NCBI GenBank assembly: GCA_028274465.1
Contig: CM051457.1
Span: 100,997,982-101,061,981 of the forward strand
Direction of reading: 5' to 3'
DNA: 64,000 bases
Source of the DNA: Plantago ovata
Lineage: Eukaryota > Streptophyta > Magnoliopsida > Lamiales > Plantaginaceae
Shown: piece after piece, positions 1 to 13,022 of the stretch
Layout of the letters: each line of letters opens with the position of its first letter
Numbering within the stretch: the first letter of the stretch is position 1
Position numbers and translations under genes: made by a program
Notes under the pieces: model-generated
What the model was told of the DNA's origin: nothing
Databases searched by the model: none
What the model saw: the letters and a program-made list of their open reading frames with translations, nothing else

Positions 1-381
1 TCACTGTTGAGGAAATGAATGCCATTTTCCTCGAGGTGAATCCTCCAGACGAGAAGGGCCGTCGCTTGGGACTTGGGAGTGCAGCAGCCGTCCCTGAATT
101 GGACTCGAGGCCGACTCGTCGTTCCCGTGCCAGTACATCTTCATCATCTTCAGCAGCAGCAGCAGCTTCCGCTCGAGAGCAGGCCCTGATCTTCAGGGCC
201 TGCTCTCGAGCGGAAGCTGCTGCTGCTGCTGAAGATGATGAAGATGTACTGGCACGGGAACGACGAGTCGGCCTCGAGTCCAATTCAGGGACGGCTGCTG
301 CACTCCCAAGTCCCAAGCGACGGCCCTTCTCGTCTGGAGGATTCACCTCGAGGAAAATGGCATTCATTTCCTCAACAGTGA
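1..381. repeat. Perfect 381 bp palindrome (189 bp arms, 3 nt loop)
   Basis: Bases 1-189 are the exact reverse complement of 193-381, centred on base 191 (loop TCT at 190-192). Both arms encode the same TNPA stretch containing FLEVNPPDEKGRR, once on each strand. The left arm may continue upstream of the window. Perfect identity means either a very recent inverted duplication or a fold-back artefact of sequencing or assembly. Confidence 0.95.
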
Positions 382-1750
382 GATCCTGATCACGAATCCT
401 GTCCTCGTAGGCCGTCTGAAATTATAAATCAAGAGTATAAGGTGTTAGTTATGTTGTTAATTAGTTATGAAATCATCAGTATTTAATAAACACATGTATT
501 GTTGATACTTACCGCAATTGCTGTGGCCTCGTCACACAACCACTGTCCGTTCTTGGCCTTCTGATATCTCGAGAACAGGGTGAATAGGAGACTCTCCTTA
601 TCCTTCAACTCAATGACACATGAAAGCATCATATACTTAGTTTGAAAGTTCGAAATGCAAGTAAATAACAAGTATAAGAATGATGAATTCACAAAGTTAA
701 TATACTTACCTTCTGCCTCACATGTGCTGTAGCGATCGACTCAGAGCCAAAACGGTGTGTCACCAGGGTACGGCTCCCATCATTCGGCTGCTTCTTCCGG
801 TTCTCAGTGTTCTGGTCAGCCTGCGCCTGGACTCTCGCGTCAGTCCAATACACCTTCCACGCCTCCCAAATTGCATCTCCGGGCCAATCACCGGTACGTG
901 GACGGTTTTCTTTCCATATTTTCTTCAGGCTATGAACCATGCACTTGTAAAGGGAACTACCGTGAGAGTTGAAGCTCCACCAGAGATCCATCAGCAATGC
1001 TTTCGGAAGGAAGAATTCTTTCTACACAATTACAAATAAACATCGAAACACATACGTTGGTGAATACTTAAAAAACATTCAAGTATAACAAGGGGAGCTA
1101 CACGTAATGGATGCCGTCTATCCATTCTAGTTCTAAACGCGGTCAAGCATATAATGGGTGCCGCCTACCCATACATAAATATGCGGTCCGACATATAAGA
1201 GGGCGCCGCCTACCCTCGCATGCATAGCGGTCGAACGGAATGTAAAAACATGGTATTTAAACATGCATATATTAACTCACCCTCAGCTCCTCGAAGAGCT
1301 CTCCCTTAATTTGGTCCGGGATGCAATGCCACTGGCTGCCACCCTCTTGCGGTGGGACCATTCTCTTCCGTATTATCGAACTGAGTACTTTAGCAGCGTG
1401 CTCCCCATACAACCTGTGAAGAACATGTAAGTCAATAGTGACAAGGTTAGTTCGGTATATATATATTAAAAGTTCGTAAATTAGTTAATGCCTAATACTT
1501 ACTTCTCTCCATTGGGGTAAAGGACAGGGCGACCATTCCACATAAGACCATCTTCCGGCCTTTGAAAGGGACAACCGTCGTCTGGAACGTGGGCCCACGG
1601 GTCGTGGAGGGAGGAATGAGGAGTCGATCCCCTGCTCGACCCAGGTGGAGTCCCTAAAACAGTAGGGGAGCCCTGCCAGGTGTCCTCTCCGTCGGTATCA
1701 TCCCTCTGGGACTGCGGGGTCATGTATCGTGGCCTCTTGGGTCGTGGCAT
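1..1750 (-). CDS. TNPA-like DNA-binding protein of the CACTA element (plant transposase, Ptta/En/Spm type), 3' end disturbed
   Basis: The start ATG (first base 1750) directly follows a TTGCAG acceptor, as in the second CACTA element of this window. Exons read leftward at about 1504-1750 (MPRPKRPRY, then DPWAHVPDDGCPF and GRPVLYPNGEK), 1280-1411 (LYGEHAAKVLSSII), 714-1021 (LWWSFNSHGSSLYKCMVHSLKKIWKE), 513-610 (LFSRYQKAKNGQWLCDEAT) and from 418 leftward (EEMNAIFLEVNPPDEK). The family is PF03004-like. TNPA proteins bind the subterminal repeats and act with TNPD in transposition. The last exon runs into the palindrome at 1-381, so its natural C terminus (serine/alanine-rich, expected coiled coil) cannot be read here. 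Exon limits are estimated from splice sites. Confidence 0.75.
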
Positions 1751-2091
1751 CTGCAATACAAAGATCCGTGTTAGTACATACACAATTGAATATAAAACAT
1801 GTACAATCAGAGATATAGCAAGGAACGACACTAGACATTCGGGTGGTCACGCCAGTAGGACTCCCAAACATCATGAAGGGGACTCGGCATCCACTCTTTG
1901 GGCGGAACTCCCAAAAGCCAGTTGGCTTTCCAAACCTCAAGTAAGGGAATCCTCAGTGTACGTTCTGACATATTTGAATGCTAAACCTGACCAAAAAAAG
2001 TAATGAACATTTTTTTATTATATGCCTGATAGATAAGTCTAATCTAAGTCTAATCTAACTACCTAGTACTAATTCACGTACCCTCTATAAT

Positions 2092-5000
2092 CTACTCTGG
2101 TTGTAAGTCAATGAAAACATCATCATGCAACTGAATAACTTCTACTGTAGCCTGTACAGGTTTTCTAGCCTGACCATCGACATCTTCTTCTTGGTACGAG
2201 TTGTTAATTGACTCGTCCTTCTCCACATACTCAACTTTGGATCGAGCATTTATAGGTACAGCAGCTAACCAATCGCCCTTATCATTTTTCAAGGTAGGAT
2301 ACTAAAGAAATACAGCTTGAAGTGCTTGACTTGCCAAGATAAATGGTTCGTACACTTTGTACTTCTTCTTATAGTTTATCTCCACCATATCATACTCCTC
2401 AAGCCTCCTGGTGCCTACATCAGTGGGATCATACCAATCAACATCAAACAACATTGTTCTTTTCAAAGGTACTCCGGGATATTCAAGGCGAATAATACGC
2501 CTAAGCTTCCCATAGTAATCGTAGACATCATCACCTATGTCTTTCCCCAAGACACGAACCCCACCATTAACTGTAGCATCTGTCGATCCACACTCACTAC
2601 TGTTGAACCTAAGTCCATTTACAATGTAAGATGGGAAGGAGGAGTATCTTCTCCCAGGTCCACTTGCTAGTGCTCTTAAGTAAGGACATGTTATTTTGTT
2701 GGCCGGGTTCTGTACATGCTCTTTGAACCATGTTGGAAATTCGGAGACTAGGGCCTCCCTAAGCATGTCCTCAATTGTGTCATCCGCCACTATAGGATTT
2801 TGCTCTACACAACGGGCGCTGAAGAAACTGCACATGATGCGTATATTTGGTTTAATACTACCATTTTCTATAAAATAAGATTTTAATTCAATCGTAAAAC
2901 GTAAGAAGGCAACTAACCTAGTAAACTTGAGATGGAATGGGTTGAGCTCAGCACAATTCTGAAGGACATACGAATGTGCAGCATTGTACTCTTTATCCGT
3001 CAGATATGCCACTTTTTCTTCACCATACGCCCTCCCCGAAACCTTAAAGATTGATAGAGAAACTTTATGGTCCTCTTGCACTTGAAATGTGTCGGCATTT
3101 CTAGCCGGCCTAGATGTCTTCGTAGGGACCCCAGTGTCAAAGAAATAGGAGCAAAAAGTTGCAGTCTCTGCTCGAATGTATGCATTGGCAATCGAACCCT
3201 CAGGCTGAGCTTTGTTCTTCACATAATGCTTCAGCTTGCCTAAGTATCTGTTATAATATGTTTGTCATAATTAGATATACTATACAATTATGTGTCATAT
3301 ATGTTTGTAAATATGATACTAAAATATTTACCTCTCAAAGGGATACATCCAACGATACTGAACAGGTCCGGCTAGCAACGCCTCATCTGGTAGGTGAATG
3401 GGCAAGTGTTCCATGGAATCAAAGAAGCTAGGTGGAAAGATACGCTCGAGCTTGCACAGAATCACCGGTATGTTAGCCTTCATCGTCTTCAACACTTCAA
3501 CCTCAACAACCCGTGTGCATAGATTCTTGAAGAACAGGCTCAACTCGGTCAAGGCACTCCATACCGATCTATCTAAGAGCTGGCGAAATGCAATCGGGAT
3601 GAACCTCTCCATGAACACATGACAATCGTGGCTCTTCATCCCATACATCTTTGTCTTACTCGTGTCCACACACCGAGCAAATTTAGAAGCATAATTGTCG
3701 GGGAACTTCAACAACTTCACTCAATCAAAAAGTTCCGCTCTAGCCTCTTTGGACAAAGTGTATTTAGCCTTCGGCCACTTGCCATCAGCATTCTTGTTTG
3801 ACAGTCCGGGCCTCCTGCATAGAATATCCAACTCTTCCCTGGACCTAACCGTATCCTTTGTTTTGTTGGGAATTTCACAAATGGTGTTGAAGCAGTTCTC
3901 AAATACGTTCTTCTCAATATGCATGACATCCAAGATATGACGTATGCGAAGACTACTCCAATAAGGCAAATCCCATAGGATGCATCTCTTTTTCCATCCA
4001 TACTCACTTTTGATATTCTCGTTATGCTGTTCCCACCCAACCTCAGTTACTTTCTTGTACCCCAAGCGTTCTATAATAGCAAATTGTTGTGCACTTGTTA
4101 GTTCTTTAGGGGCCTTCTTCAACACCACTTTGTTCTTAAGAAACTGAGTCTTGTTCTTTCTGAACGGGTGTTCATCGTCTAGAAACCTGCGATGACAATC
4201 AAACCAAGATTCCTTTCGACTCTTCGGCAGATAGTGTGAATCAACATCATCGAGACAATGTGGACATGCCTTGTATCCGGATGTTTTCCTTCCAGACAAC
4301 ATGGAGTACGCAGGGAAATCACTGATGGTCCAGAGTAGTGCTGCTCTCAAGGTAAAGTTCGTCTTTGTTGAGACATCGTATGCCGGGATACCATCCTCCC
4401 ACAACTCTATAAGCTCCTTGATCAGTGGCTGCAAGAAGACATCTATCTTCTGTCCTGGATCATCCGGCCCTGGCACCAGCACGGTCAAGAACATGAATGG
4501 TTCTTTCAAACAGTCACCCGGAGGCAAGTTGTAAGGTGTAAGCATCACTGGCCAGCACGAATACTTCCGTTCACTCCCAAACGGGTTGAAACCATCAGTA
4601 TTAAGTCCCAATCTTACATTTCTAGACTGGGCTGCAAACTGTGGATATTTCACATCAAACTCTTTCCATGCCGGCGAGTCTGATGGGTGACCCATCTTAC
4701 CCTCTTGGTCATCCGCGACTACTCTCTCCTTGTGCCAACGCATCTTATCTGCACATGCATCTGATGCATACAACATCTTCAGACGAGGACCTATAGGGAA
4801 GTACCACATTTTCTTGTGGGAGAGATTCTTCTTCTGTCGTTTCATTGCAGCGCCCTCCTTGTAACGACTATACCGATCCTTCCCACAATGTTTACATTTC
4901 AACAAACTTTCATCCTCCCCCCAATAGATCATACACATACCCGGGCAGCAATCTATTTTCTCCATAGGCAATCCCATCGCCTTCATCTTCTTCTGCGCTT

Positions 5001-5643
5001 GGTAATAGTTTGTTGGAACTAGGCTTCCTTCAGGCGCAATATCCGTGATCAAACTCAACCAATCGTTGCAGCTGTTTTCTGAATTCCCACCACCCTCCTT
5101 GTTGCTCATAATTCTAGACAAGCAGGACAATTCATTCATCCTGCACCCCGGGTAGAGTGGCATCTTGGACGCTTCCAACAAGTCAAAGAACTGTTGTGAC
5201 TCAGCATTCGGAGGCTCCTCATTAACAACACGCTCCGTGAATTCTTGACCCGCAGCGTTATGGACCATCTCTTCCATCCGGTCCCCTGTGGCATCATCAT
5301 GAGTACAGGCACCTGGTGTAGCACTACTCTCCTGCCTTTTCCTACGCTTCCCCGACAACATGGAATAGTCCCCCAACAAACGAACTGCCTCACCATGATG
5401 ATTCCACACCTCATATTTAGGGACAAAACCATTACGCTTCAAATGGTCTACAACCACCGTAGAGGGTAAGTACTGACGGTTCCTACATTTCTTATGGTTG
5501 CAAGGACACTTCATCATCCCAGTACTCAAACACTCGGGTTTTGACAATGCAAATTCGACAAATGCATTGACCCCTTGTACAAACGTAGGCAAAAGTATTC
5601 CATCTGCAATCCTACTGTACATCCAAGTACGATCGGGATTCAT
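2092..5643 (-). pseudogene. TNPD transposase of the CACTA element, interrupted by one in-frame stop
   Basis: The start at 5643 (MNPDRTWMYSRIADG) opens a transposase-associated domain (about residues 1-80, with a CPCNHKKC cysteine motif), followed by the tnp2 catalytic domain (about 200-640, with CPHCLDDVDSHYLPKSRKE and HILDVMHIEKNVFEN). After a TGA at 3721-3723 the same frame continues immediately (VKLLKFPDNYASK) through a DUF4218-like domain to 3331. A short intron follows (about 3250-3330), then a DUF4216-like domain (2302-3222, ending about FDVDWYDPTDVGTRRLEEYDMVEINYKK) and a C-terminal tail to 2092. The order is normal for plant CACTA transposases. The stop stands where a tryptophan is likely (TGG to TGA), which is inference. 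Otherwise the protein looks fresh, so the element is young, but full-length TNPD would need read-through. Confidence 0.88.
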
Positions 5644-5854
5644 AATTGAATGCTAAACCTGGCCAATGGAAGTTTAGTACATTGCGGCTAACGTTGTTTT
5701 TCACCAAGTACTCATTTTAGTTATCAATTTTTTACATTGCATTATATATACTCCCAATATTTCTACATTAGAAATAAAAATACTCATATTATCTTCTAAC
5801 TTTAATTTATCAATGAGTTATTTCCTTCATACTTACAATTTTTTTAAACAATAA

Positions 5855-6175
5855 TTACCTATATTTATCTATATTTCCATTATACTTGTACAATTTTCAT
5901 TATAATAACTACTTACAATACACTATAATTACATATATTTTTCATTATAATTATGCAATTTGCATTATAGTAACAACTACCAATACACTATAATTACCTA
6001 TATTTATCTATATATTTCCATTATACTTATGGAATTTTCATTATAATAAAAACTTGCAATACACTATAATTACCTATATTTATCTATATTTTTATTATAT
6101 TTATACAATTTCCATTATAATAACTAATTACAATACACTATAATTACTCATATTTCCATTATAATTATACTTATG
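5855..6175. repeat. AT-rich tandem repeats in the CACTA leader intron
   Basis: Three to four diverged copies of a unit of about 100 bp share TATTTATCTATATTTCCATT, ACAATACACTATAATTA and CATTATAATAACTA blocks. They lie between the TNPD start (5643) and the presumed noncoding first exon (about 6440-6600). No gene was seen in 5644-6630 apart from this leader, which is homologous to that of the second CACTA element (53880-54070). Confidence 0.75.
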
Positions 6176-6629
6176 CAATTTTCAAATCTAATTAGTATAT
6201 CCCAAACAAACTACACTAATTGAACAAAACTAAATACGTAGATAATCCCAAACATAATCGAACCCGATTGAAATCCTAAAGATAATCAAACCCAATTCAA
6301 ATCTCAAACATAATCGAACCCACTACATCCCAAAACATCCCAATTGAACAATACTAACATCAAAACTAGCTAATAGACCATAAAACACTTCAAAATTGAA
6401 AAAATACCAAATTTACAAAAGTTAGGTTTCGAGATTAGTACCTTTAATTGCGGAATAAATAGAACAACCCACTTCAAATTGAATGTCTCACTACGTTCCT
6501 TGTTGAATTGGCTTCAATTTGACACCAAGATTGGAAGAAATGATGGAGTATAAGGGAAGATTGGAATTGGAGAGAAGAAATGAGAAAAATGGAGAAATGC
6601 GAGAAATGCGTTCTGTAAATCGAGTTGGA

Positions 6630-7050
6630 GAAGATGAAGACGTTAGCGACGGATCACCATCCGTCGCTAATATAGCGATCGGTCGCTATATTAGCGACGG
6701 ATAACCATCCGTCGCTATATTATTATTTTTTTGTTTTTTTAAAATATAGATTAGCGACGGATGGAGTCATCCGTCGCTAGAGCATTGACCGGCAAAAAAA
6801 ATAACAAAAAACCTTGGAATTTTAGCGACGGATGGTATTAACCGTCGCTAAATAGCGACGGATAACTCCATCCGTTCCTAAATAGCGACGGATCCATCCG
6901 TCGCTAAAGGTTCTGCCGCTCTAAGGGCGAATTAACCCATCCGTCGCTAATCTATCCCATCCGTCGCTAAAAGCCCGATCGGTCGCTAATTTTAGCAACT
7001 GATCGATCGGTTGCTAAATGTGGTTGCTATTTAGCTGTTTTCTTGTAGTG
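6630..7050 (-). promoter_or_regulatory. CACTA subterminal repeat array and TIR (5' end)
   Basis: About fifteen copies of TTAGCGACGGAT or its reverse ATCCGTCGCTAA, many paired as short stems, occupy 6640-7020, and the terminus GCTGTTTTCTTGTAGTG ends at 7050. In En/Spm elements such subterminal motifs are the binding sites of TNPA and lie next to the element's promoter. Assigning that role here is by family analogy. Confidence 0.88.
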
Positions 7051-7131
7051 TATATTTTATCTATCCTTTCAATATGATGTTTTTCTTTTATTCCTCAACT
7101 GAACTGTATTGTTGGCATGCTTATTTTGCAG

Positions 7132-8695
<1,564 letters not shown>

Positions 8696-8862
8696 CTAAG
8701 TAGTATGCATTTTATTTTGGTCTTTCTTTCTAGTACACATGATCAAATGGACACATGTATACAGAGTTTTGTTAAATCATGATTTTTTGGGATCCGAAAA
8801 AGTATTGATTCAACGGTTGTATTCCTCAACCACTCCTAATGTATATCTGATCATTCTACAAG
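8696..8862. other. 3' flank of the receptor kinase
   Basis: AT-rich sequence following the TAG at 8693-8695. It is probably 3' untranslated region. No other feature was recognised. Confidence 0.5.
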
Positions 8863-9330
8863 CACTAAAAAAGGGTTTCAGGTGATAACTTTTTTTGTCA
8901 AAAAATTATCATCCACGTTTTGGTGGCAATTTATTTTTGTCACCAGGTTATCACATTAGAGCCGTCATATTAGTATTATGGTGACAAAATGTTGGTTTTG
9001 TCACATGAACCTGGTGTTAAATTTGTCACAAGAGATTTACTCAAATGACAAAACAATTGCCAATGTAGTCAAACCCTATTGTTTCAATTGGTTAGACTGA
9101 GGTGTCATGACACTAGAGGTCATAAGTTCAATTCTCATCAAGTGCGGGATTATTTATAATTTATTACTAGATTTGTAATGTTACTTGTCAAATTGTAATG
9201 GTTCGATTATTAAAAAAAAAGTCAAACCCTATTGTCACCTAAAGTCATTTTCATCACCTAAAGTCCATAAACTAGGGAATAAAAGACTTGCTTTAAATTG
9301 ACAATACTAAGTTAAGTTTCCACCTAAAAT
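8863..9330 (+). mobile_element. Fragment of a CACTA-like element with TTTTGTCACC subterminal motifs
   Basis: A sequence beginning CACTAAAAAAGGGTTTCAGG at 8863 is followed by repeated, oppositely oriented GGTGACAAAA and TTTTGTCACC motifs up to about 9260. This is the arrangement of a CACTA terminus but with a motif different from the GCGACGGAT family. No matching far end was found, so it is a one-ended remnant. A SINE is inserted in it. From 9330 to 9790 only unassigned AT-rich DNA is seen. Confidence 0.55.
9083..9220 (+). mobile_element. tRNA-derived SINE with 15 bp target-site duplication
   Basis: The 138 bp insert carries an A-box-like TTTCAATTGGTTAGA near its start and a B-box-like AAGTTCAATTCTC about 40 bp further on, and it ends in a run of A (9212-9220). 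It is flanked by identical GTCAAACCCTATTGT copies at 9068-9082 and 9221-9235. Perfect duplications and a short tail mark a fairly recent LINE-driven insertion. Confidence 0.85.
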
Positions 9331-9817
9331 CCATATTCATAATTAAACATATATCGAAGTAATAATTACAAATTAATGATACTTTAAAATCTTTATATCA
9401 AATTAGTGTGACCATATTTGTTTATTATAATTTAGTTAAAACTTGTTTACAAATTAGTGATTATACTAATTTTAGTATTTAAATTGTTAACTTCTCTCCT
9501 AAATCTTTTCTAACAAACCTTATACTTATACTTAGACAATAGACACTACGGTATAAAACTACCATTAATTTGAACTATCAATTTTGATCACATCTAAGTT
9601 TGGTCCTGATTTTATCTACTTCTCTACCGGATTACAGTGTTTCTAAAGACGCTTTACACCTAGTGTTCTAATTTGATTATCATATGTGGTAGTGATTTAG
9701 TTTGAATTTTATCTTGTATTGTGGAGATATATATTCCCAATAGTATTTCTCATACTCTTTGTAAAAAGACTTAAACGCTTATAATGAAAAAAATTTGGTG
9801 TTTCAAAAAAAACAAAT

Positions 9818-10012
9818 CACCATTATATATATCAAGCAACACACTCTCAACAAGAACAAGCACCATTATGTGCACAACGATTACGTAAGATTAGGGAACA
9901 CAAATGGTATAAAAGCACCATATATATCAATATATGTATCAAGCAACACACTCTCAACAAGAACAAGCACCATTTTATATGCACAACCATTATGTAAGAT
10001 AAGGGATCATAA
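9818..10012. repeat. Two-copy tandem repeat of about 98 bp
   Basis: Units at about 9818-9915 and 9916-10012 share ATCAAGCAACACACTCTCAA, CAAGAACAAGCACCATT and a TATGTAAGATAAGGGA-like block. It is noncoding, and the open frame across it is fortuitous. From 10013 to 10880 there is AT-rich intergenic DNA with no gene seen. 10740-10870 repeats GGAGCAAGCTCC-like words and may belong to the adjacent copia LTR. Confidence 0.7.
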
Positions 10013-10879
10013 GGCAAGCATCTCCAATCAAGTATCTCACTCTATACGTTGCATATCAATCATCCATTAAATCGCAACCATATGGAAAACAAGCACCATT
10101 ACAAGATAAACGCACCATTATAAGTTTATAACAAGCAACGCACTCACAACAAGGGAAATTCTTCCCGAACTAAAAGGGCGAGATAAAGCACAACAATTCG
10201 AAATTACAAGCCAATAATAAGAAGTTAAATATGCTGGGGATGCTTCCCTAAATAGTGTTGCTTGATTAGGAATACAAAACTGAGATGCTCGGGAATGCCA
10301 ATTTAACATTTAAAACGATTTCTACTGCACATGAACAAAATCCACCTTGCGTGAGAGACATCTAAGCTTCATCAATGGAAGAAATAATAAAGTAAAAACA
10401 AAAAACATTTGCTATTAGAATTAGCGTGTTAAGGAGAAACAATAAAGTAAGAACAAAAAATCAAATTATTGTGATATGTTATTGTTTTTAATAGAAATAT
10501 AGTTGTCAGACATTATATCACTTTAGTACCTTGCTAGAGTGGGCCTTCTAAAAAATATACTCACTATATCAACAATTAAAATTTGGTACAAAATAACCCA
10601 AATTGTGTTGACTATGCAACAGTTACAGAAATGGCATAGCGAGTAGCCACTAAGAATTCAAACCGAACAAACCTTACCCCTTAACTAATTTATTTATTTT
10701 CCTTTTTCTTTTTTTTCTCTTTTTTTTCAATTCTTCTTCTTCTCCGGTACCAATTCCAGTACCGGAGCTTGCTCCGGTGACTGTCCAATCGTCGGAGTTT
10801 GACAAGTGGAGCAAGCTCCATTAAGCTCAGATCAGGAGCAAGCTCCCAGATTGCTCCATCCATGCAACAAGCTCCAGAT

Positions 10880-12815
10880 TGAACAGTCTGATTAGTATTA
10901 GGAATGCAATCCTAAAAGGAATAATAATTCCAATCATGCAATCCTAAAGGAATAATAATTTCAATCTAATTGAATTCTTGATGCCCAAGTAATATTAATG
11001 TGTGAATGCAATTCCAACTCTAAGTTGTGTTTACACACACATATCAGCCAATTCATATCAGGAAAATGAGGCAAAGCCTCCGTCCCCCACCTAGAGGCCG
11101 GCGCACGCATGGTCTATGTGGGCCCAATCTGTGGCTTGGGCCCACATGCATATATATGGAGGATTAAATCCAATTTGGCTTGGGCCCACATGCATATATG
11201 GAGGATTAAATCCAATTTAAATCCCGTCCAGATACATATATTAATCCAATTAATATTTCCTTTCACATTAAATCCAATTCAATACTTCTAAGCTATTTAC
11301 AATACTTCTAAAGTGTTATTGCCACCTAATTAAATTATAATTAATCTAATTAATCATAATTTAAACCATAGAACCTTCAATAAGCCAATCCGCATGTAAG
11401 TGTGACTCATAGGGCCTCATGTATTAAGCACAATACTATGTTATGTCCATCATGAAATTTCTTGATGGTTTCATTTAGCAATATTAATAAATGAGGACAT
11501 TTGAGAGTATTCTCAAAACCACCTGTTAGTTGTGAAGCATATCGTACAATACGGCGATGGTAAGGTCCCTTCACTCTAGAAAGGTCGAGTACATCTGGAA
11601 CATGATGATGTGTTTATTCCATTAACATACCCATGGCGTTCCCAACCTGATCATTGATTCCGTGATATCATTCGAGGACTATCCTGAACATATAAATGTG
11701 TTGGCCAACGACTTCAATCAATCAACCATGAGAACTTGAGCGATCAAAACTCCATTACTATACACGAGGAGCAAATCCTTTTGCGACACCATCTACCACC
11801 AACATATATGTGTTGTAACGCACCCAACTAGACCGTATCTACCCGTACTCGGGTGCAAGCATTGGTTTCAACCAAAGTGCATTACTCAATACATGTGATG
11901 GCAATGTCCTGAAAGTCTAAGGACTACTTTACATCACTTCAACAACCTTCGCTACTCTCATAGACACTTAGGTATAGTTCATACATCAATTGAGCTCCAC
12001 GGTGGGTGTACCGATGCTCGGGCCTCAAAGCATCCACGCGTCCAATTACGGATGACCTAGTCATCGCATAGTGGTGGGTCCACCATACTTAACCGAATTA
12101 GTGTAATGTACACCGCATGCTAGTCTCGATTGCGACATTTGTACCCCTATCCAAATGACCATCGACTAAGGTGCTTTCGGGATATATGATTCGTCACACG
12201 ATCGAGTTCCCACTTACTCAAGTGTGATAGATATAAATCCTTGGGGACATGTTTGATATCCATATAAACAACAAGATACATATATGACATGCTGAGGCGC
12301 CTGGTGTAATAAACATATATAATTAAACATAAATATGAATAAACAAACGTATATAAATTACAACTGATTGTGTTCAAGTACATTTTTTCCTAAAATGTGG
12401 TTGTCTGTAGGACATACATACTTTCAATCTCCCATTTGGACTAGAGCCAATCACATTTATATCTAACCTCTAGGTTTACATAATGTCTTGTATGAGCCTC
12501 GATCTATGCTTAAGACTTTGGTAACTGGGTCCTCCACGTTTTCCTCTGTGGATACACGTTCTATACTAACTTCTCCTCTATTTACGATTTCTGGTATGGC
12601 ATGATATTTTCTAAGTACATGTTTGTTCTTGTTTCTGGAACTTGTCTCGTTGACTTGAGCAACGGTGCCCGTGTTGTAACAATAAATCGTTATTGTACTT
12701 GGAGCAGGAACTACCGCCAATTCCTTCAATAACTTTGAAATCCAAACATCTTCGTTCTACATATGCTTCGGATGTATCTATATACTCGGCCTATGTGGTA
12801 GAGTCGGCAATAGTG
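10880..12815 (-). mobile_element. Ty1/copia LTR-retrotransposon remnant (fossil), copy A
   Basis: At 12463-12815 the minus strand encodes the C-terminal part of a copia RNase H (for example KELAVVPAPS and NKHVLRKYH). It is followed by a polypurine-like tract (about 12424-12440) and LTR-like sequence extending leftward to about 10880. Most of the element is missing and the remainder is broken. It aligns along its length with the remnant at 19707-21805, including the inner junction near 12815/21805, so the truncation is older than the segmental duplication. Its outer limit is approximate. Confidence 0.75.
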
Positions 12816-13022
12816 GTGATTAAATGTGTTTGGCGTCACCTTATCAGTCACATTATAAGTTGATTTTAGATTATTTGTATGTTTGACCATAATCAGTTTG
12901 TTAGGGAATTGTCAATAAGGTGACTGGTTTATTAAAAAGCTACTCTATGTGTGTAATTAAAAATAAGGTGACTGATGAGGATATGAATGGAGAAAATAGC
13001 AATTGAAAAGTAATTTGTGGAT
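12816..13022. other. Duplicated intergenic stretch upstream of the promoter module
   Basis: This shares high similarity with 21806-22057. It contains CACCTTATCAGTCAC and ATAAGGTGACTGATGAG words in opposite orientation, which suggests an old short inverted-repeat element. No coding potential is seen. Confidence 0.45.

Larger units (their letters stand above)
1..7050 (-). mobile_element. CACTA (En/Spm) DNA transposon, 5' terminus at 7050, far end outside the window
   Basis: The inverted terminal sequence read on the minus strand from 7050 begins CACTACAAGAAAACAGC, the canonical plant CACTA end. Behind it lie an array of GCGACGGAT stems (6630-7050), an AT-rich leader and intron with tandem repeats, the TNPD transposase (2092-5643) and the TNPA gene (1-1750), all on the minus strand. 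That is the usual gene order and orientation of En/Spm elements. The flank from 7051 aligns with the intron of the second receptor-kinase copy (from about 18722), so the element sits in an intron of the kinase gene. The target duplication is expected to be 3 bp (starting TAT at 7051) but its partner is outside the window. Confidence 0.93.

Noticed and set aside
9795-10070. 91-codon frame over the tandem repeat
   Set aside because: Encoded peptide simply follows the noncoding repeat and matches no family I know.
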